From positions 6,742,832 to 6,806,831 of the forward strand of contig NZ_CP026029.1 in assembly GCF_023520895.1 (NCBI RefSeq): a DNA stretch of 64,000 nucleotides. Direction: 5' to 3'. Each line of letters starts with the position of its first letter. The first letter of the stretch is position 1. Below, piece after piece: positions 25,379-33,566 of this stretch. The translations under genes and the position numbers were made by a program. Source of the DNA: Paenibacillus sp. PK3_47. Lineage in GTDB: Bacteria > Bacillota > Bacilli > Paenibacillales > Paenibacillaceae. Below the pieces are notes generated by a model. The model made no database searches, was not told the DNA's origin, and was given only the letters and a program-made list of their open reading frames with translations.

Positions 25379-26254
25379 ATGTTAACAGCAGAACAGATTT
25401 ATGGAATTTATGTTCCCGTGGTTACTCCGTTCAATGCTGCAGGCGAAATTGATTTGGATTCGTATCAGCGTTATGTGAACAACATCATCAAGAACAATAT
25501 TCATGGTCTGGTCGTTAATGGAACCACTGGAGAATCGCCAACAGTAAACATACAAGAGCTGCAGACACTCGTTGATGCATCACGGGAGCTGCTGAAAGGC
25601 AGCACCATTCCGCTTGTGATCGGCACAGGCACCAATGACACGGCTTCCACCGTTGCCCGGACGGAGCTTGCCGCAAATTCCGGAGCCGACGCCGCCCTGG
25701 TAGTCGTACCTTATTACAGCCGCCCTTCCCAGCAGGGAATTATCGCGCATTTCCGCAAGGCTGCTGAAGTCGGCATTCCGATTATGGCTTATGATATTCC
25801 CGGCCGTGCCGGTGTCGGCATGTCTGTAGAAACCGCCCGTACCATCCTCGAAATGGACAACGTCGTCGGACTGAAGGACTGCTCCGGTTCTCCGCTGCTC
25901 GTCTCCGAGCTGACACGTCTCGGCTCCAAGCCGGTGCTATGCGGCGATGATCTGAACTTCTTCGATATGCTGGGCTGCGGAGCAGCCGGGGGCATGCTGG
26001 CTTCCGCCAATGTCCACACTGCGAAATTCCTCAGTATTTATGAACAGTATAAAGCGGGCCGGGTGGATGCTGCCAGAGCCGACTTCGAGCGGATGGTGCC
26101 GCTGATGAAGCTGCTGTTCAAGGAGTCCAATCCAGCACCGATCAAATGGCTGCTTAGCGCAACCGGAGAAATCTCCTCCGACACCCTCCGCCTGCCGATG
26201 ACCTCCATCAGTGATGAGCTGCGTGTGGAACTGAACTCTTATCTGGCCGGATAA
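25379..26254 (+). CDS. DapA-family aldolase/lyase, second paralogue
   Basis: A 291-residue class I aldolase-fold protein of the dihydrodipicolinate synthase/N-acetylneuraminate lyase family. NGTTGESPT, VVPYYSRP, the YDIPGR segment and the Schiff-base lysine in VGLKDC are present. The canonical dapA of this window (53658-54533) reads YNVPGRTSV where this one reads YDIPGRAGV. It sits alone beside a LysR gene rather than with lysine genes. It may be a second DHDPS or act on another 2-oxo acid. GGAGG precedes the ATG. Confidence 0.85.
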   Translation: MLTAEQIYGIYVPVVTPFNAAGEIDLDSYQRYVNNIIKNNIHGLVVNGTTGESPTVNIQELQTLVDASRELLKGSTIPLVIGTGTNDTASTVARTELAANSGADAALVVVPYYSRPSQQGIIAHFRKAAEVGIPIMAYDIPGRAGVGMSVETARTILEMDNVVGLKDCSGSPLLVSELTRLGSKPVLCGDDLNFFDMLGCGAAGGMLASANVHTAKFLSIYEQYKAGRVDAARADFERMVPLMKLLFKESNPAPIKWLLSATGEISSDTLRLPMTSISDELRVELNSYLAG

Positions 26255-26272
26255 TTTACGCTTAATAGATAT

Positions 26273-26313
26273 AAAACCCGCACAACACAAGTTCATGTGT
26301 CATGCGGGTTTTT
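26273..26313 (+). terminator. Terminator of the dapA-like gene
   Basis: AAAACCCGCA and TGCGGGTTTTT with an inner partial stem (ACACAAG/CATGTGT), 18 bases after the stop codon. Confidence 0.85.
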
Positions 26314-26349
26314 AGCGCTGCCTGTTCCGTTTTTTCCAATCAGCCAACC

Positions 26350-26919
26350 TCAATACTCCAGCAGCCGCCCATGATCATGCCAAGCGCCGTACATTTTATT
26401 CTCCTTAGTGTTGGCTATAAATTTATCCAACCTGCTGTTATATAACGCCGGCTGGCTTCTGCAGCTCTGGATCGTGTCGATCCGCACCCTTGTATAAAGA
26501 CCGGGGAATCCCAAATAATTGGCATAGACTGCTCTATCCGCCTTCAGCCGTTCCTCAATCCTACTATCGGTTACAAAAGCATCCGGCCTCATATCAGGAA
26601 GCACCCTTCTTCCTTCCTCACGCATAAGTCCCAGTTTTTCCAGACGGCGGACCCGTTCCTTATTCAGCTCAGTCCATGAGCTTTTTGGGCTCCGGGGGGA
26701 TAATCGCTGGGCAAGCTCTGTTTCAGATATTTTCTTTTTGACACCATCGATCCATCCGAAGCATAAAGCTTCCTCGACCGCATCCAGATACAGCAGCTTA
26801 TCCGGGACGGGCAGCATACTGACTATGATCCAGCAGCATGGTTCAGTGCCGCCATTCTCCTCCAGCCAAGCCCTGAGCGCAGCGCGGGTTGATAGGGTAA
26901 GCAGATTGTCCACTTTCAT
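26350..26919 (-). CDS. YdeI/OmpD-associated family protein
   Basis: A 189-residue protein with the YdeI pattern: RAALRAWLEENG near the start, WIDGVKKKI, RLSPRSPKSSWTELNKERVRRLEKLGLM in the middle and the APDD-like MRPDAFV segment. Some members protect against antimicrobial peptides; the function here is unknown. The start is uncertain: ATG 26919 lacks a close ribosome binding site, and the frame extends to 26982 inside the DinB gene. It follows the DinB gene within a few bases. Confidence 0.75.
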   Translation of the reverse strand: MKVDNLLTLSTRAALRAWLEENGGTEPCCWIIVSMLPVPDKLLYLDAVEEALCFGWIDGVKKKISETELAQRLSPRSPKSSWTELNKERVRRLEKLGLMREEGRRVLPDMRPDAFVTDSRIEERLKADRAVYANYLGFPGLYTRVRIDTIQSCRSQPALYNSRLDKFIANTKENKMYGAWHDHGRLLEY

Positions 26920-26929
26920 AGCCGGCCAT

Positions 26930-27451
26930 TCATAAATTCCTTTCAACAGCAGGCTGCTGGTACCAGAAAAGTGAATAGTCATTCATGACCGACGCATGAC
27001 CCAGCTGGCGCAGCATGGTTGATATGTTGCCTCTATGATAGGTTCCGTGATTCACCGTATGCAGGACAATTTCCGCAAAGCTTGTTTCACGGTGTCCGGC
27101 AAAAGGATTGTCGAGCGGAATGCGCTGCTCCAGATCGCCCTGGTTCTGCAGCCATTCCCTGAACTGGCCTGTTAACCGGGTATAGCTGCTCTCATACTCC
27201 TCCACCGACTGCAGAAGGCTTGTGTTCAGCGGAATGGAGGACTCCAGCGCTTCCGGCATGCCGGTGCCTGTTACAACGAGGTACCACATTTTATCCACCG
27301 CATAGATATGGCTCAGGGCATGGGCAAGGGTCGGAAATGAGCTGTTCACCTCCTGGCTCAGTACAGCTGGCGGCAGCTCCTTTATTCTCCCCATGATCAT
27401 TCCGTTCGCCCAAACGTGATAGTTGTACATTTCCAGTGCATGATTTGTCAT
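26930..27451 (-). CDS. DinB-family protein
   Basis: A 173-residue four-helix-bundle protein. The metal-binding histidine pattern is visible: HALSHIYAVDKMW in helix 2 and HTVNHGTYHRGNIS in helix 3. DinB/YfiT-like proteins are thiol-transferase or damage-linked metalloenzymes; the reaction here is unknown. GGAG lies before the ATG. It follows the WYL regulator gene by 78 bases, with that gene's terminator hairpin between, and precedes the YdeI-type gene. Confidence 0.85.
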   Translation of the reverse strand: MTNHALEMYNYHVWANGMIMGRIKELPPAVLSQEVNSSFPTLAHALSHIYAVDKMWYLVVTGTGMPEALESSIPLNTSLLQSVEEYESSYTRLTGQFREWLQNQGDLEQRIPLDNPFAGHRETSFAEIVLHTVNHGTYHRGNISTMLRQLGHASVMNDYSLFWYQQPAVERNL

Positions 27452-27507
27452 TAGATCTTCTCCTTATAGTGCAAGTGGTAGTGAAAGTTTCTAATGTCAT
27501 CATAAAA

Positions 27508-27541
27508 GAAGAAGTATGACAACAGACCGTCATACTTCTTC
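27508..27541 (-). terminator. Terminator overlapping the end of the WYL regulator gene
   Basis: GAAGAAGTATGAC and GTCATACTTCTTC form a perfect 13-bp stem around an 8-base loop. The hairpin contains the stop codon (27530-27532) and is followed by TTTTATG on the minus strand. Confidence 0.75.
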
Positions 27542-28447
27542 ATAAAGTTTGAGTGTTTTTTGCAGCTGTTCCTTCAAAATCACGCGCAGCTCCTGAGGCT
27601 CAAGCACTTCCGCCCCGCTGCCAAAACCAAGCAGAATACTCCTCAGCCATCCGGCTTGCAGAGGCTGGTATACTGAAAGGGTCAACGTCATGCTGCCGTC
27701 CTCATGAAATTGTTTATCATACGTGTTGAAGTGATCGATGACCTCAGCCAGAGCCTCCGGCCTGACCCGGATCACTACCTTCTCCAATTGGCCTGCCCGT
27801 TCTGTTCCTGCAGCCGCAGCCTCATCCGCCGCCGCCTGATGATTCTCAAACGTCTCCGGAGTCAGCAGCAGATTTAGCATCCGCGACAGCCGGAATTCCC
27901 GGTAATCCCTCCTGCTCCGGCAGTACCCGTAGACATACCAGTTGCTGAATTTAAAGTCAAGCCGGACCGGTTCCAGCTTGCGGACCGACCGCTCGCTCTT
28001 GGCATTGATATATTCAAAGGTGACTACTTTATGCCCGGTGACGGCCGTCCGCAGTAGACGAAGTGCCTCAGGTGCCGTACGGCGGGTCTCAAAATCCACC
28101 GACAGGCTGGAGGCCTGATGCTCAGGTCCAAGACTTTGCAGCCTTTCAATCGTTCCCTGGGCACGCTCATCTTCAAATACGGTAGACAAGCTGTGCAGCA
28201 CAGTAACCAATGAATTCACATCATAGGTACCGAGCAGGCTTTTATCCATTTTGTAACCGTCCATCATTCCGTATCCGCCCTTTGTCCCCTGATACGAAAC
28301 GACCGGAAAGCCTGCGGCACAGATCACATCGATATCCCTGTAAATCGTTCTTGGTGACACCTGATACTCCTCAGCAAGTACAGCAGCCGACAGAACCTCG
28401 TGATTTAACAGCTTGTAGATGATGGAGATCAGCCGTTCCAGTTTCAT
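27530..28447 (-). CDS. WYL-domain transcription regulator (YafY type)
   Basis: A 305-residue protein. Residues 1-60 are a winged helix (LSAAVLAEEYQVSPRTIYRDIDVICAAGFPV). The WYL core follows at about 150-215 (FKFSNWYVYGYCRSRRDYREFRLSRM), then a WCX C-terminal domain. WYL domains bind nucleic acid or small ligands and often control stress genes. It is upstream of the DinB and YdeI family genes in the same direction and may regulate them; that is inference. Confidence 0.9.
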   Translation of the reverse strand: MKLERLISIIYKLLNHEVLSAAVLAEEYQVSPRTIYRDIDVICAAGFPVVSYQGTKGGYGMMDGYKMDKSLLGTYDVNSLVTVLHSLSTVFEDERAQGTIERLQSLGPEHQASSLSVDFETRRTAPEALRLLRTAVTGHKVVTFEYINAKSERSVRKLEPVRLDFKFSNWYVYGYCRSRRDYREFRLSRMLNLLLTPETFENHQAAADEAAAAGTERAGQLEKVVIRVRPEALAEVIDHFNTYDKQFHEDGSMTLTLSVYQPLQAGWLRSILLGFGSGAEVLEPQELRVILKEQLQKTLKLYEEV

Positions 28448-28484
28448 CGTTATCCCCGCCCTGTAATTTCATTTCATAAAAATG

Positions 28485-28536
28485 CCCCTTCCTAAAGACA
28501 GTACCACAGCTGGCTCTCTCTGTCTTTATGAAGGGG
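28485..28536 (-). terminator. Hairpin after the DEAD-box helicase gene
   Basis: CCCCTTC-C-TAAAGACAG and CTGTCTTTA-T-GAAGGGG form a stem of about 16 pairs with one mismatch, 45 bases after the helicase stop. The T tract is short. Confidence 0.65.
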
Positions 28537-28580
28537 ATCGTATTCACCGTTATAAGCTTGTACGGCCGGTCAGCTGCTGA

Positions 28581-30086
28581 TTATCTGGTTCTGCCTGCAG
28601 GTGCAGCAGATTTACCGCCCGTCCTGGCGGACTGGCTTCTGTCTCTCATCTGATTGCCGTTCTGCCGTCCGGATGAATGGGAACCGTCTCTGGCACCGGC
28701 TGTACTCTTCCGGTTCCCGCCAGTCCCAGCAGTTCCCGCCGGTTTGCCTGGCCGCTCTTGTCTGCCTGCAGAATTACCGGCTGGCCGGCGGCCTTCCTTG
28801 CCGTCTGTTCCCGCTTTAGGCAGATTGCCTTGCGTGAACCACTCGGATTTCGGCTTGCGCGGAGGATTCTTTTTGGCCTTGGATTGTGCCGCCGGTTTGG
28901 AAGAAGGCTTTGCAGACCGGTCTTCCAGCAGCGCTCTTGAGCTTGCCGGCATCGGATACGGATGCTCCGTGATTTCCGGAATGATCTTGCCGATTACCTT
29001 CTGGATATCCTTCAGGTACGGAATCTCCTCTGCTTCACACAGGGATATGGCCGTTCCGCTTAACCCTGCCCGGCCCGTACGTCCGATACGGTGAACATAG
29101 GTTTCCGGAATATTCGGCAGATTGAAATTGATCACATGGGACAGCTCATCGATATCAATGCCGCGGGCGGCAATATCGGTCGCTACAAGCACCCTTGTCG
29201 CTCCGCTTTTGAAGTTTCTCAGTGCATTCTGGCGGTCATTCTGTGATTTATTGCCGTGAATGGCCTGAGCCGTAATGTTCACTTTCGCGAGGTCACGGGT
29301 AACCCGGTCTGCGCCGCGTTTGGTGCGGGTGAATACCAGGGCGGATACAATCGACTGGTCCTGGAGCAGACGGTTCAGCTGCTTCTGCTTGTTGCCGTTC
29401 TCCAGTAAATACACCGACTGCTCAATCCGGTCCACCGTTGAAGATACCGGAGTAATCTCGATTTTCACCGGATCCACCAGCAGTGTTTTGACCAGCTGGG
29501 AGATTTCCGGCGGCATGGTTGCCGAGAAGAACAGGGTTTGCCGTTTGGCAGGCATTTTGGCAATAATCCGTTTAACGTCATGGATAAAGCCCATATCCAG
29601 CATCCGGTCGGCTTCGTCCAGGACCAGAATCTGCACATGCTGCAGATCGACTTTCTTTTGGCTGATCAGGTCGATAAGTCTGCCTGGTGTAGCAATCAGA
29701 ATGTCTGCCCCTTGGCTGAGTGCCCGTTCCTGAACTCTTTGCGAGACGCCTCCTACAATGGCTGTACAGCGCAGCGGAGTAAACTGGGCGTAGGCCGTAA
29801 TGTTCTCGGCAATCTGCAGGGCCAGCTCTCTGGTCGGACTGAGAATCAGCGAACGGATCCGCCGGGTGCCGCCACCGGCAGTGTTCTTCTGGGCACTCAG
29901 CAGCTGGATCATCGGGACAGAAAAGGCTGCCGTCTTCCCGGTTCCTGTCTGGGCGCAACCCAGCAGATCCCTTCCGGCCAGTACGGCCGGTATCGACTGC
30001 TCCTGTATAGGCGTTGGTGTTGTATAATTCTCTTTGCTTAAGGCTTTCAGTATTGCCGGGGTTATATTTAAATCGTTAAATGTCAT
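28581..30086 (-). CDS. DEAD-box RNA helicase (RhlE-like)
   Basis: A 501-residue ATP-dependent RNA helicase. All core motifs are present in residues 1-375: Q motif TPTPIQEQSIP, AQTGTGKTA, PTRELA, DEAD (VLDEADRMLDMGF), SAT, HGNKSQ, ARGID and HRIGRTGRAG. The last 115 residues are a low-complexity basic tail rich in Gly, Arg, Ser and Pro, which binds RNA in related enzymes. It likely remodels RNA during cold shock, ribosome assembly or decay. AAGGAG is 5 bases before the ATG. Confidence 0.93.
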   Translation of the reverse strand: MTFNDLNITPAILKALSKENYTTPTPIQEQSIPAVLAGRDLLGCAQTGTGKTAAFSVPMIQLLSAQKNTAGGGTRRIRSLILSPTRELALQIAENITAYAQFTPLRCTAIVGGVSQRVQERALSQGADILIATPGRLIDLISQKKVDLQHVQILVLDEADRMLDMGFIHDVKRIIAKMPAKRQTLFFSATMPPEISQLVKTLLVDPVKIEITPVSSTVDRIEQSVYLLENGNKQKQLNRLLQDQSIVSALVFTRTKRGADRVTRDLAKVNITAQAIHGNKSQNDRQNALRNFKSGATRVLVATDIAARGIDIDELSHVINFNLPNIPETYVHRIGRTGRAGLSGTAISLCEAEEIPYLKDIQKVIGKIIPEITEHPYPMPASSRALLEDRSAKPSSKPAAQSKAKKNPPRKPKSEWFTQGNLPKAGTDGKEGRRPAGNSAGRQERPGKPAGTAGTGGNRKSTAGARDGSHSSGRQNGNQMRDRSQSARTGGKSAAPAGRTR

Positions 30087-30186
30087 TTGTTCTCCTTAAT
30101 TATGAATACATGTAATATTGATCAGACTGCTTTGTGGACTTCAATGCCGCGTCTCCACATACCGCGTTTAAAAGTCATAACAAATA

Positions 30187-30215
30187 ATGATAACACAACT
30201 TGTGACAGATGAGAA
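30187..30215 (-). promoter_or_regulatory. Promoter of the DEAD-box helicase gene
   Basis: TTCTCA (30210-30215) and TATCAT (30187-30192) are 17 bases apart on the minus strand, leaving a leader of about 95 bases before the start codon. Confidence 0.5.
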
Positions 30216-30246
30216 CTAAATTTAGTGCTTACACCAATAACACAAA

Positions 30247-30280
30247 CAAAAGCAGCGGAGGAATCATCCCCCGCTGCTTC
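30247..30280 (-). terminator. Terminator of pduL
   Basis: AAGCAGCGG, loop, CCGCTGCTT: a 9-bp stem followed by TTGTTTG on the minus strand, 13 bases after the pduL stop. Confidence 0.8.
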
Positions 30281-30292
30281 ATGTTATTTAAC

Positions 30293-30865
30293 CTAGTCAA
30301 CAATTTCAGCTGTATCGCCGTTATTGGCACCAGCAGCATTTGCTTCGTCGGTGTCGATGTGCATATCAAGCTTAAAATTGTCGGATACACGTGCCAGTAC
30401 ATTTTCCAGTACCAGACCGCGTTCGCCGCCAAGGCGCACTTTGAGCATTTGCTTGTCAGCGATGCCCCAAGCTTCTGCTTCGGAAGTGTGGAAATGGATG
30501 TGACGCGCTGCAATAATTACGCCGGTCTCCAGTTCAACTTCACCTGCTGGTCCTTTAAGTGTAATGCCTGGTGTGCCGTCAATATGTCCGGATTCACGGA
30601 CAGGGGCCTTCACGCCGAGGCTGAAAGAGTCGGTGCGGGAAATTTCCAGCTGGGAGGCCGGACGGACAGGTCCAAGAATTCTGACCTTGTCGAATTTTCC
30701 TTTGGTGCCGATTACGGCTACCTGCTCGTTTGCTGCGAATTGTCCTGGTTGGGAGAGCGGTTTGAACTCGGTCAATTGATAACCTGGGCCAAATAATGCT
30801 TCCACATGCTCCTGCGTAAGGTGAATATGCCGGGCCGACACACCTACGGGTACAGTCTTGCTCAT
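30293..30865 (-). CDS. pduL: Phosphate propanoyltransferase PduL
   Basis: A 190-residue PTAC enzyme that interconverts acyl-CoA and acyl phosphate, unrelated in fold to Pta. Both histidine motifs of the two beta-barrels are present: VSARHIHL near residue 10 and IAARHIHF near 120, plus the closing LDMHIDTDEANAAG. There is no encapsulation peptide at the N-terminus, and no microcompartment genes nearby. It therefore probably acts as a free cytoplasmic phosphotransacylase in acetate or propionate metabolism. AAGGAG lies 9 bases before the ATG. Confidence 0.92.
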   Translation of the reverse strand: MSKTVPVGVSARHIHLTQEHVEALFGPGYQLTEFKPLSQPGQFAANEQVAVIGTKGKFDKVRILGPVRPASQLEISRTDSFSLGVKAPVRESGHIDGTPGITLKGPAGEVELETGVIIAARHIHFHTSEAEAWGIADKQMLKVRLGGERGLVLENVLARVSDNFKLDMHIDTDEANAAGANNGDTAEIVD

Positions 30866-30913
30866 TGTAAGTCACTCCTTGTATTTTCTCTAGTATCTGT
30901 ACAAGCCATTGAC

Positions 30914-30942
30914 CATTATACCTCTTATTACCCGAAAATAAA
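30914..30942 (-). promoter_or_regulatory. Possible promoter of pduL
   Basis: A perfect TATAAT (30914-30919 on the minus strand) lies about 50 bases before pduL; the -35 region 17 bases away is weak (TTTATT). Confidence 0.4.
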
Positions 30943-31040
30943 AAGACCCCCGTCACATTGATCAGCTTTTTTTCGACATTTACCGCTTTCACGGCCAGGA
31001 TCGTCACGGATTTGCCATTTTAATTTTATATGGAGATGGG

Positions 31041-32009
31041 TTAAGGCATGGAAGCTTTTGACGGTAAATATGTACACAAAAAGCTCTGTGCATTACCGTA
31101 CAGCCACCCTCTAACCTCTTGCTCAGGATAATACCGCAGCAGAAGCTCCGCGAATTCAGGATATTTTCCGGGATGCTCAAGGCCAGTGATCCAGCGGTCA
31201 ATGCCGTCAAAATCCGATCCGAACACCAGATGCCCTGCCCCGCCAAGGCTGCATACATGTTCGATATGCTTCAGCAAGTGTTCTGCCTTCACCTCGTTCA
31301 CATCACTGACAAACCATGGTACAAAGGTTAACCCCATCCGCCCGTCGATGGCGATTAAAGCCTTGATCTGCTCATCACTTAGATTACGCGGATGGCTGCA
31401 GACCGCTGCTGCATTGGAATGAGAGGCAATGAACGGCAGCCTGCTGCGCTCTGTCAGTTCCCAGAATCCCGCAGGTGACAAATGGGATACATCCATCAGC
31501 ATTCCGCTTGTGTTGCACCAGGAGATCAGCTCCCGGCCCTTTTCTGTAAAACCGCCATTCCGCGTTTCCAATACTCCGTCCGCCGCCCAATTGGCATAAT
31601 TCCAGGTAATCCCGAGAAAGCGTACGCCTAACTGAAAGCACAGCTCTGCATAGTATAGATTGCCTTCCAGGCCGTCTGCGCCCTCCAGAGAGAGCAGTCC
31701 GCGGTGCGCTGCAGCTGCCGCTTGGTCTTCCGCCTCTTCCCGCCAACGCAGCCACTGCAGCCCGCCTGTGCCCGCAATTTTGTCCCGGAACAGTTCAATT
31801 TGGCCGAGAACATCCTCGAATTTTGCTCTGCCCCTGACAGCAGATAAATAAATCGCAAAGACCTGAAGTTTGACATTTCCGGCAGCCAGTCTGCCTGCAG
31901 TGACATCAAGACCTGCTCCCGCTTCAAAATCAAGATCAGGTGATGCCTGCAGCTTGCTCAGTACATCACAATGAAAGTCCGCCACCTCCAGCCGTTTTGC
32001 CCCGCCCAT
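31041..32009 (-). CDS. Membrane dipeptidase family (M19) peptidase
   Basis: A 322-residue zinc dipeptidase. Metal ligands are visible in DFHCD (residues about 10-14), the bridging Glu of SLEGADGL, and His in DVSHLS and ASHSNAAAVCSHPRN, with FGSDFDGI near the C-terminus. Bacterial members hydrolyse dipeptides, including D-amino acid dipeptides from cell-wall turnover. No signal peptide, so cytoplasmic. The start ATG 32009 is preferred because GGGGG lies upstream and the extra 14 codons look non-conserved. Confidence 0.88.
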   Translation of the reverse strand: MGGAKRLEVADFHCDVLSKLQASPDLDFEAGAGLDVTAGRLAAGNVKLQVFAIYLSAVRGRAKFEDVLGQIELFRDKIAGTGGLQWLRWREEAEDQAAAAAHRGLLSLEGADGLEGNLYYAELCFQLGVRFLGITWNYANWAADGVLETRNGGFTEKGRELISWCNTSGMLMDVSHLSPAGFWELTERSRLPFIASHSNAAAVCSHPRNLSDEQIKALIAIDGRMGLTFVPWFVSDVNEVKAEHLLKHIEHVCSLGGAGHLVFGSDFDGIDRWITGLEHPGKYPEFAELLLRYYPEQEVRGWLYGNAQSFLCTYLPSKASMP

Positions 32010-32171
32010 TGAACAACCCCCGCTTTCTGGTCCAGTATAATTAATCCGCATATTCTTTTACTCATACTCTATTCAGCTTATGCCGTAAGCCTTATGTAAA
32101 TCTTTCTTAAGCTGCCGATGTGCGGATTTATACCGGATATACTGGAAATAGCGCATAAACCGCTGCACAGC

Positions 32172-32199
32172 AAAAAACCTGTTTACACAAGTAAACAGG
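32172..32199 (-). terminator. Terminator of spoVS
   Basis: CCTGTTTAC, loop ACAA, GTAAACAGG: a perfect 9-bp stem followed by TTTTTTG on the minus strand. Confidence 0.9.
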
Positions 32200-32220
32200 C
32201 CCATTCACAAATTTATTCCC

Positions 32221-32481
32221 TTATCTGGGTTCTACAATGAGTTTAATCGCTGTCCGGTCCTCACCGTCGATCACAATGTCTGTGAAAGCCGGAATGCAGA
32301 CCAGGTCCACACCGCTTGGCGCAACAAATCCCCGGGCGATAGCTACAGCTTTTACTGCCTGGTTCAGTGCTCCTGCTCCAATTGCTTGTAACTCGGCCGA
32401 TCCACGTTCACGAAGAACACCCGCTAATGCGCCGGCAACGGAATTCGGATTGGATTTAGCTGATACTTTTAATACATCCAT
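32221..32481 (-). CDS. spoVS: Stage V sporulation protein S
   Basis: An 86-residue Alba-like protein almost invariant among spore formers: MDVLKVSAKSNPNSVAGALAG at the start and IPAFTDIVIDGEDRTAIKLIVEP at the end. In B. subtilis it affects septum formation, coat assembly and the switch past stage V. The start is the ATG 8 bases after GGGGAGG; the frame's 38 extra upstream codons are not part of the protein. A sigma-H-like promoter lies upstream, and ymdB and rny precede it as in Bacillus. Confidence 0.97.
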   Translation of the reverse strand: MDVLKVSAKSNPNSVAGALAGVLRERGSAELQAIGAGALNQAVKAVAIARGFVAPSGVDLVCIPAFTDIVIDGEDRTAIKLIVEPR

Positions 32482-32533
32482 AGTAAGTACCTCCCCTGGG
32501 AAAAATAATGGTGTTCTTCCACTACTGTAGATG

Positions 32534-32562
32534 TTATTCGCGAGAGAAGAAATAATTCCTTC
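32534..32562 (-). promoter_or_regulatory. Sigma-H-type promoter of spoVS
   Basis: On the minus strand GAAGGAATT (32554-32562) matches the -35 consensus RNAGGAWWW exactly. After 11 bases CGCGAATAA (32534-32542) matches RNNGAATWW except at the first position. It ends about 50 bases before the spoVS start. spoVS is sigma-H-dependent in B. subtilis. Confidence 0.75.
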
Positions 32563-32682
32563 TTTTTGCGGACTACTCTGGAGAAATTGGTGCAAAAGAT
32601 ACTCTTTTTCGATATAAAAAATATCACACTTTACCCTAAAACAGCGCTTATTCCCGAAATACCTATTTTACTGTATCCCGGA

Positions 32683-33477
32683 CTAACTCATGACCCATTC
32701 GTCTTCACGCATCCGGATCTTTTCCATGCGCGTTGCCTTACCCGTAGCCTCGTCAATCTCCGCGAATAACCCGTGCAGCTGCCATTTGCCTTCGTCTACC
32801 ACAAATCTGGCCGGAAGCTGGGTAGTGAATTTGTAGAGAACCGCATCCTTTTCCATACCCAGAATCCCTTCCCTTGAACCAACCATGCCTGCATCGGTCA
32901 AATAAGCGGTCCCTCCGGGCAGAATCACATCATCGTTGCTCTGCACATGGGTATGAGTACCTACTACGATAGAAGCACGTCCATCCATAAAATAGCCCAT
33001 GGCAATTTTCTCTGAAGTAGCTTCAGCGTGAAAATCTACAAGAATACACTTATAGTCCCGCCGCAGCTCGTCCACAATGTCTTCGCCGATCCGGAACGGA
33101 TCATCAATCGCCGGCAAAAAGGTGCGGCCCTGCAAATTGACGATAGCCAGCTGTTTGCCGTTGCCCTTAACCACCGTATATCCTCTGCCAGGCGTTCCCG
33201 GAGGGAAATTGGCCGGACGGATCATGCGCGGCTCGTCATCGATAAAGTCGAAAATATCCTTATTGTCCCAGGTATGGTTCCCGAGTGTAATGCCATGAAC
33301 ACCCCAATTGAAAAATTCATTGGCGATCGCCGACGTAATCCCCCGGCCTGCCGCTGCATTTTCACCGTTCACAATAATAATATGCGGCTGATATTTGCTT
33401 TTCAGCGAAGGCAGCATTTCGCGAAGCGCTTTTCTGCCTGTATTGCCTACGATGTCACCGATAAATAAAACTTTAAT
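32683..33477 (-). CDS. ymdB: YmdB-type metallophosphoesterase, apparent ATT start
   Basis: YmdB is a 2',3'-cyclic-nucleotide phosphodiesterase that affects biofilm and motility decisions and interacts with RNase Y. The 264-residue length equals that of B. subtilis YmdB only if translation starts at ATT (33475-33477), giving IKVLFIGDIVGNTGRKAL. GAGGAGGAG lies 6 bases before this codon, and an in-frame TAA lies 7 codons upstream, so no ATG, GTG or TTG is available. The first ATG (33417) would remove the metal-binding Asp of FIGD. Other ligands: NGEN, GNHTWD, DFHAEATSEK and GTHTHVQ. Confidence 0.93.
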   Translation of the reverse strand: MKVLFIGDIVGNTGRKALREMLPSLKSKYQPHIIIVNGENAAAGRGITSAIANEFFNWGVHGITLGNHTWDNKDIFDFIDDEPRMIRPANFPPGTPGRGYTVVKGNGKQLAIVNLQGRTFLPAIDDPFRIGEDIVDELRRDYKCILVDFHAEATSEKIAMGYFMDGRASIVVGTHTHVQSNDDVILPGGTAYLTDAGMVGSREGILGMEKDAVLYKFTTQLPARFVVDEGKWQLHGLFAEIDEATGKATRMEKIRMREDEWVMS

Positions 33478-33534
33478 GTTGTTCTCCTCCTCAATTTATC
33501 CCCGCAACGATATGCTTTCTGATAGGTTGAATAG

Positions 33535-33557
33535 AAAAAGGCCCCGCAAGGGGGGCC
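33535..33557 (-). terminator. Terminator of rny
   Basis: GGCCCC, loop, GGGGCC followed by TTTTTC on the minus strand, 10 bases after the rny stop. It lies between rny and ymdB, so ymdB may depend on read-through. Confidence 0.75.
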
Positions 33558-33566
33558 GTTTCCTTC

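Noticed and set aside
30866..31040. Possible small RNA between pduL and the dipeptidase gene
   Set aside because: Only A/T-rich tracts and no clear promoter-terminator pair beyond the pduL promoter candidate.
32683..33417. ymdB starting at the first ATG (33417)
   Set aside because: It would remove the FIGD metal ligand and the first beta strand; the ribosome binding site lies before the ATT at 33477 instead.
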